Positions 52,437-56,934 of a stretch of 56,934 bases of DNA are shown one piece after another. This DNA comes from DATGMP01 sp035293565. GTDB taxonomy: Bacteria > Pseudomonadota > Alphaproteobacteria > BOG-932 > Roseiterribacteraceae. The position numbers were made by a program, and so were the translations under genes. Position 1 is the stretch's first letter, and each line of letters starts with the position of its first letter. The notes under the pieces were generated by a model. It had not been told where the DNA came from, ran no database searches, and worked only from the letters and a program-made list of their open reading frames with translations. The stretch lies in the NCBI GenBank assembly GCA_035293565.1, contig DATGMP010000056.1, positions 1 through 56,934 on the forward strand. The letters are read 5' to 3'.

Positions 52437-52445
52437 CGTCCCGCG

Positions 52446-53237
52446 ATGAGCTTCCCGCCCGAACGGATCGTGTGCCTGACCGAGGAGACGGTCGAGACGA
52501 TCTATCTCTTGGGCGAGCAGGACCGGATCGTCGGCGTCTCGGGCTACGTCGTGCGGCCGCCGGCAGCGCGGCGCGAGAAGCCGAGGGTGAGCGCCTTCAC
52601 CTCGGCCGATACCGGGAAGATCCTGGCGCTCGAGCCCGATCTGGTCTTTGCGTTCTCCGACCTCCAGGCCGACATCGTCGCCGAGCTTCTGCGCCGCGGG
52701 CTGGAGGTCCATGCCTTCAACCACCGCACGGTCGCCGGGATTCTGGACATGATCCGCATGGTGGGCGCGATGCTGGACGCGCGCGACAAGGCCGATGCCC
52801 TTGCCCGCGGCTACGAGGCGAAGCTCACGGAAGCGCGCGCTGCCGCCAAGCGCCTGCCGCGACGCCCGAGGGTCTTCTTCGAGGAGTGGGACGATCCGCT
52901 GATCTCCGGCATCGGCTGGGTCTCCGAACTCGTCGAGATCGCCGGCGGCATCGATATCTTCCCGGAACGCGCCAAGCAGCAAGCAGCCAAAGACCGGATC
53001 GTGCCGATCTGCGACGTCATCGAACGTGCTCCGGACATCATCATCGGCTCGTGGTGCGGAAAGAAGTTCCGCGCCGAGAAGGTTGGCGCTCGTCCCGGCT
53101 TCGACTGCATCCCCGCGGTTCGCGACGGCGCGCTCCACGAGGTGAAGTCCTCGCTCATCCTGCAGCCGGGTCCAGCTGCGCTCACCGATGGGTTGGCGGC
53201 GCTGCAGAAGATTGTCGGGGACTGGGCGGCACGCTAA
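52446..53237 (+). CDS. BtuF-like cobalamin-binding protein without signal peptide
   Basis: This 263-residue protein has the fold of periplasmic B12- or siderophore-binding proteins (PERIVCLTEETVETIYLLGEQDRIVGVSGY; LEPDLVFAFSDLQ; WVSELVEIAGGIDIF). It has no export signal and no lipobox at its start, so it is predicted to stay in the cytoplasm. It follows the HIBCH gene by nine bases and lies two genes before a B12-dependent mutase, which suggests a B12-related role. An upstream start that would add a signal peptide was not found. Confidence 0.85.
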   Translation: MSFPPERIVCLTEETVETIYLLGEQDRIVGVSGYVVRPPAARREKPRVSAFTSADTGKILALEPDLVFAFSDLQADIVAELLRRGLEVHAFNHRTVAGILDMIRMVGAMLDARDKADALARGYEAKLTEARAAAKRLPRRPRVFFEEWDDPLISGIGWVSELVEIAGGIDIFPERAKQQAAKDRIVPICDVIERAPDIIIGSWCGKKFRAEKVGARPGFDCIPAVRDGALHEVKSSLILQPGPAALTDGLAALQKIVGDWAAR

Positions 53238-53908
53238 GAGCGCGCGCCCAAAAACGCCCGCATGTGGAAATTAGCCTCCTCCGGGGCGTAAGGCCGCCCT
53301 ACCGGACAGGCGCGCCGAGCGCGGCAGCCTGATTCCATGCATTGGGATCCGACCGGAGATGCGATGTGCGCCTTGCACTTCGGTACGTCGTATCCGGCGC
53401 CCGTGAAGGCTCCGACCGGACATCCGGCTAAACAAGGCTTATCGGCGCAGCTCTCGCAAGGGCTCGGCCGCATGTCGGGCGGCGGCAGGTCGATCGTCTC
53501 GGCGAAGGCCAGCGCGCCGCGATAGGCATGCCACAAGCCCCAATCGGGGTGGATCAGCAGGCCCAGAGGCGACGGATGGACGGGCTCGGCCTTGCGCGCC
53601 CAGCGCAGAAAGGGGAGCCAGGGCGGTCCGCCGAAGGGAAAAAGCGCGATGGCGTCCGCTTCGTCCGCCAAAGCGCTGACCACGCGGCGCGACCAGCGGT
53701 CGAGCGCGTCCGGCAGGCCGTCTGCTGCCTCCGCCGACCGCGCGAAGGCCGGCCAATCGCCCGGTCCGGCAAAGCCCACCAGCACGATCGTCCGGGCCGG
53801 AGCGCCGCCCGAAAGGCGTGGCGGATCGTCCGCTTCGGTCGGGTGGAAGGCGCCGCGGAAAGCGAGGCCGGCGGCTGTGATCCGGGCCGTTAGCGATGAT
53901 AGATGCAT
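53234..53908 (-). CDS. QueG-like iron-sulfur protein
   Basis: This 224-residue protein ends in two Cys clusters, CESCADKPCLAGCP and then C (PKCKAH), C (SQCMESGC) and C (RRACP), the pattern of two 4Fe-4S centres. The arrangement resembles the C-terminal half of epoxyqueuosine reductase QueG and of related B12-binding reductases, but the long N-terminal part is not the QueG catalytic domain I would expect. It is convergent with the BtuF-like gene, with a four-base overlap. Its role is unknown. Confidence 0.75.
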   Translation of the reverse strand: MHLSSLTARITAAGLAFRGAFHPTEADDPPRLSGGAPARTIVLVGFAGPGDWPAFARSAEAADGLPDALDRWSRRVVSALADEADAIALFPFGGPPWLPFLRWARKAEPVHPSPLGLLIHPDWGLWHAYRGALAFAETIDLPPPDMRPSPCESCADKPCLAGCPVGAFTGAGYDVPKCKAHIASPVGSQCMESGCRARRACPVGRPYAPEEANFHMRAFLGARS

Positions 53909-54057
53909 TTGCGCCGACTATAGGGTCCCGTTATGCGCCGGACGCAAGCGGCTCAATCGGACCCCGGCCTTGAAGCCGCCGCGGCTTTCCGCCTATCGTC
54001 CGGCCCGAATGCGTCGCGGGAAGGGCATCGCATTGAAAATGGCCCCATATAGTCCCT

Positions 54058-54063
54058 AGGAGG
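54058..54063 (+). promoter_or_regulatory. Ribosome binding site that sets the icmF start
   Basis: A perfect AGGAGG lies five bases before the GTG at 54069. It fixes this GTG as the start of the large mutase gene, although no ATG is present. The 160-base gap before it shows no other distinct element. Confidence 0.85.
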
Positions 54064-54068
54064 ACGGA

Positions 54069-56934
54069 GTGCCCGACACCACTACCCAGACCATCGTCAA
54101 GACTCCGGTCTATACGGCGCGCAACAAGATCCGCTTCGTCACCGCCGCCAGCCTGTTCGACGGCCATGATGCGGCGATCAACATCATGCGCCGGATCCTG
54201 CAATCGTCGGGTGTCGAGGTCATCCATCTGGGCCATAACCGCTCGGTCGACGAGGTCGTCACCGCCGCCATCCAGGAGGATGCGCAGGGGATCGCGCTCA
54301 GCTCCTACCAGGGCGGCCACGTCGAATATTTCAAATATATGATCGATCTGCTGCGAGAGCGCGGCGCCGGCCACGTCAAGGTGTTCGGCGGCGGCGGCGG
54401 CGTGATCGTGCGCGAGGAGATCGACGACCTCCAGAGCTACGGCGTCGAGCGCATCTATTCCCCCGGCGACGGGCAGCATCTGGGCCTCCAGGGCATGATC
54501 AACGACATGCTGGAGCGCTCGGATTTCGACCCCTGCTCCGTCGCTCCGGCGACCGCGGAAGGCCTCGGTGAGCTCGGCTGGCGCAAGCTCGCGCGGCTGG
54601 TCACGGCACTGGAGCAGGGAGAGATCGACGCGAAGACCCGCGAGGAGATTGCCCGGCTCGCCAAGGAGCGTGGACCGATGCCCGTGCTGGGCGTCACCGG
54701 AACCGGCGGCTCGGGCAAATCCTCGCTGACCGACGAGCTCATCCGGCGCTTCCGGCTCGACGCCAAGGAATTCAAAATCGCCGTGCTGGCGATCGATCCA
54801 TCCAAGCGAAAGACCGGCGGCGCGCTGCTTGGCGACCGCATCCGCATGAATGCGATCGACTCCCGGGTTTATATGCGCTCGGTCGCCACGCGCGAATCCG
54901 GCAGCGAGGTGCCGAACTTCGTGCCGTCCGCGGTCGAGGCCTGCCGCGCCGCCGGTTTCGATCTCGTGATCGTGGAGACGCCCGGCATCGGCCAGGGCGA
55001 TGCCGCGATCGCCGAGCTCGGCGATGTATCGCTCTATGTCATGACGCCCGAATTCGGCGCGGCGAGCCAGCTCGAGAAAATCGACATGCTGGATTTCGCC
55101 GATTTGGTTGCGATCAACAAGTTCGACCGCAAGGGAGCCGAGGACGCGCTTCGCGACGTCTCCAAGCAGGTCCAGCGCAACCGCGAGGCTTTCAACGTCG
55201 CGCCCGACAAGATGCCGGTCTTCGGCACCATTGCCTCGCGCTTCCAGGACGACGGCGTCACCGCGCTTTATCTCGGCTTGCGCGACGCGCTGACCGCCAA
55301 AGGCTTCGGCCTGCCGGCGACCCGCTTCGCCCAGACCGGGCTCCGCTCCTCGTCGCCCCGGACCGCGATCGTGCCGCCGTCGCGCCAGCGCTATCTGGCC
55401 GAGATCGCCGACACGGTCAGGGGCTATCACAAGACCTCCGCCGAGCAGGTGGCGCTCGCCCGCGAGCTGCAGCAGCTCCGCGAGACCAAGCGGATGCTGA
55501 CCGAGGCCGAAGCGGCGGCGGGAGCCGCGGCCGTCGACCCGCTGATCGCCGAGCGCGAGGAAATTTTCGATCCGAGGGCGCGCAAGCTGATCGAGCGCTG
55601 GCCCGCGCTCCGCGAGGCCTATTCTGCCGATGATAATGTGGTGAAGGTGCGCGACCGCGAGATCCGCACGGCGCAATTCACGACCAGCCTGTCCGGTTCG
55701 CGCATCCCCAAGGTCGCCCTGCCCCGCTTTGAGGACCATGGCGAGCTCTTGAAATGGCTGCTGCGCGAGAACCTGCCGGGGATCTTCCCCTATACGGCCG
55801 GCGTCTTCCCGTTCAAGCGCGAGAACGAAGACCCGATCCGCATGTTCGCGGGCGAAGGCGATGCCTTCCGCACCAACGCGCGGTTCAAGTTCCTGTCGAA
55901 GGATTCCGATGCCAAGCGGCTATCGACCGCCTTCGATTCCGTGACGCTCTACGGCCAGGACCCGGACGAGCGGCCGGACATTTACGGCAAGATCGGCAAT
56001 TCGGGCGTCTCGATCGCGACGCTCGACGACATGGAGGTCCTCTATTCGGGCTTCGACCTCTGCTCGCCCGCGACCTCGGTCTCGATGACGATCAACGGGC
56101 CGGCGCCGATGATCCTGGCGATGTTCTTCAACACCGCCATCGACCAGCAGATCGACGCCTTTGCGGAGAAGAACGGACGACCGCCCAACGCCGACGAGGC
56201 GGCCACGATTCGCGCCTGGGTCCTCGAGACCGTCCGCGGCACGGTCCAGGCCGACATTCTCAAGGAGGATCAGGGCCAGAACACCTGCATCTTCTCGACC
56301 GAATTCGCGCTCAAGATGATGGGAGACATCCAGGAATGGTTCGTCCAGAACAAGGTGCGCAATTTCTATTCGGTCTCGATCTCCGGCTACCACATCGCCG
56401 AGGCCGGGGCGAATCCGATCTCGCAGCTCGCCTTCACGCTGTCGAACGGGTTCACCATCGTCGAGTATTACCTCGCGCGCGGCATGCGCATCGACGATTT
56501 CGCGCCGAACCTTTCGTTCTTCTTCTCCAACGGCATGGACCCGGAGTACAGCGTGATCGGCCGCGTGGCGCGCCGCATCTGGGCGCGCGCCATGCGCGAG
56601 CGCTACGGCGCGAGTCCGCGCTCGCAGATGTTGAAGTACCACATCCAGACCTCCGGCCGCTCGCTGCACGCGCAGGAAATCCAGTTCAACGACATCCGCA
56701 CCACCCTGCAGGCCCTCTACGCCCTGTTCGACAACTGCAACAGCCTGCACACCAACGCCTACGACGAAGCCATCACCACGCCCACGGAAGAATCCGTCCG
56801 CCGCGCCGTCGCCATCCAGCTCATCATCAACCGCGAGCTGGGCCTGAACTTCTGCGAGAACCCCTGGCAGGGCAGCTTCATCATCGACAAGCTCACCGAC
56901 ATCGTCGAAGAAGCCGTCTACAAAGAGTTCGAAG
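54069..56934 (+). CDS. icmF: Fused isobutyryl-CoA mutase, partial at window end
   Basis: At least 955 residues are encoded, and the frame is open to the window edge; family members run to about 1090. Order of parts: B12-binding domain with the axial His H33 in FDGHDAAINIM, a MeaI-type GTPase with the P-loop GTGGSGKS (211-218), TPGIGQGD near 306 and NKFD at 350-353, a linker, and the mutase barrel from about 530, with YTAGVFPFKRENEDP near 575. The GTPase domain protects and reactivates the B12 cofactor. It interconverts isobutyryl-CoA and n-butyryl-CoA or related acyl-CoAs. The VFPFKR loop separates it from methylmalonyl-CoA mutase. Confidence 0.95.
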   Translation, partial: MPDTTTQTIVKTPVYTARNKIRFVTAASLFDGHDAAINIMRRILQSSGVEVIHLGHNRSVDEVVTAAIQEDAQGIALSSYQGGHVEYFKYMIDLLRERGAGHVKVFGGGGGVIVREEIDDLQSYGVERIYSPGDGQHLGLQGMINDMLERSDFDPCSVAPATAEGLGELGWRKLARLVTALEQGEIDAKTREEIARLAKERGPMPVLGVTGTGGSGKSSLTDELIRRFRLDAKEFKIAVLAIDPSKRKTGGALLGDRIRMNAIDSRVYMRSVATRESGSEVPNFVPSAVEACRAAGFDLVIVETPGIGQGDAAIAELGDVSLYVMTPEFGAASQLEKIDMLDFADLVAINKFDRKGAEDALRDVSKQVQRNREAFNVAPDKMPVFGTIASRFQDDGVTALYLGLRDALTAKGFGLPATRFAQTGLRSSSPRTAIVPPSRQRYLAEIADTVRGYHKTSAEQVALARELQQLRETKRMLTEAEAAAGAAAVDPLIAEREEIFDPRARKLIERWPALREAYSADDNVVKVRDREIRTAQFTTSLSGSRIPKVALPRFEDHGELLKWLLRENLPGIFPYTAGVFPFKRENEDPIRMFAGEGDAFRTNARFKFLSKDSDAKRLSTAFDSVTLYGQDPDERPDIYGKIGNSGVSIATLDDMEVLYSGFDLCSPATSVSMTINGPAPMILAMFFNTAIDQQIDAFAEKNGRPPNADEAATIRAWVLETVRGTVQADILKEDQGQNTCIFSTEFALKMMGDIQEWFVQNKVRNFYSVSISGYHIAEAGANPISQLAFTLSNGFTIVEYYLARGMRIDDFAPNLSFFFSNGMDPEYSVIGRVARRIWARAMRERYGASPRSQMLKYHIQTSGRSLHAQEIQFNDIRTTLQALYALFDNCNSLHTNAYDEAITTPTEESVRRAVAIQLIINRELGLNFCENPWQGSFIIDKLTDIVEEAVYKEFE

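Noticed and set aside
53931..55739. 602-residue minus-strand open frame
   Set aside because: It lies wholly antisense to icmF, which has every expected motif. Long antisense frames are common in GC-rich genes; this one has no recognisable domain.
1..56934. CRISPR arrays, tRNA or rRNA genes, integrases and insertion sequences
   Set aside because: No regularly spaced repeats, cloverleaf-like sequences or transposase-type proteins were seen; the duplicated cassettes are not flanked by visible mobile-element ends.

Overview
The window reads as chromosomal DNA of a GC-rich alphaproteobacterium. The clearest lineage sign is a MucR-type regulator at 20581-21066. TonB-dependent receptors, MocR and TetR regulators, a PEP-CTERM protein, a TrxR-like ferredoxin reductase with an ISC-type ferredoxin, and a fused B12 mutase all fit that reading. 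I cannot name the genus. No tRNA, rRNA, CRISPR array, integrase or transposase was seen.

Layout. (1) 108-4917 is a complete phenylalanine/tyrosine catabolic set: phhA-hmgA-fahA-maiA, tightly coupled on the plus strand, with hpd divergent. (2) 4945-6740 holds a small lipoprotein and an outer-membrane barrel. (3) 6838-12754 is an unusual minus-strand operon: a HiPIP, a secreted protein of unknown family (384 aa), a DUF1592/DUF1588-type lipoprotein with a CAGCH motif, a Tat-exported DUF1552 (HXXSHH) protein and a Y-x4-D repeat protein. A TetR gene with a candidate operator is divergent from it. (4) 13662-20265 holds a GFA protein, a MocR regulator divergent from a flavin-binding protein, a PQQ dehydrogenase fused to a cupredoxin, an ACT protein, a secreted four-Cys protein and an SDR. 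(5) 20581-24081 holds mucR with a strong terminator, then a four-gene oxidoreductase/Dabb operon. (6) 24223-32777 is a sulfatase locus: TonB receptor, a truncated ORF, two arylsulfatases, the relic of a third, and a formylglycine-generating enzyme. TetR genes and a 15-bp palindrome lie at its head. (7) 34350-40984 is a second copy of the three-gene cassette of region 3, here headed by a TonB receptor. (8) 41228-47497 holds an XRE regulator, DUF2076, a degenerate phosphodiesterase-TPR protein, a GNAT protein, a PEP-CTERM protein and a diiron protein. (9) 47594-56934 is a branched-chain acyl-CoA and B12 region: mmsA, an SDR, ferredoxin reductase, ferredoxin, a hydroxyisobutyryl-CoA hydrolase-like protein, a BtuF-like protein, a QueG-like Fe-S protein and icmF, which runs off the end of the window.

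How the parts work together. Region 1 turns phenylalanine into fumarate and acetoacetate. Regions 6 and 7 look like outer-membrane import plus periplasmic processing systems, each headed by a TonB receptor; only region 6 has a clear chemistry, sulfate ester hydrolysis by formylglycine-dependent sulfatases. Regions 3 and 7 share a duplicated, translationally coupled cassette (unknown protein, DUF1592, DUF1552). Its two core families are known mainly as uncharacterised planctomycete-type proteins, and it is my best candidate for an undescribed system. Region 9 joins valine-type degradation to B12-dependent carbon-skeleton rearrangement, with a ferredoxin reductant next door.

Most starts were chosen from Shine-Dalgarno sequences, signal peptides or ATGA overlaps rather than from the longest reading frame. 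All functions are assigned from sequence pattern alone; no database search was run.
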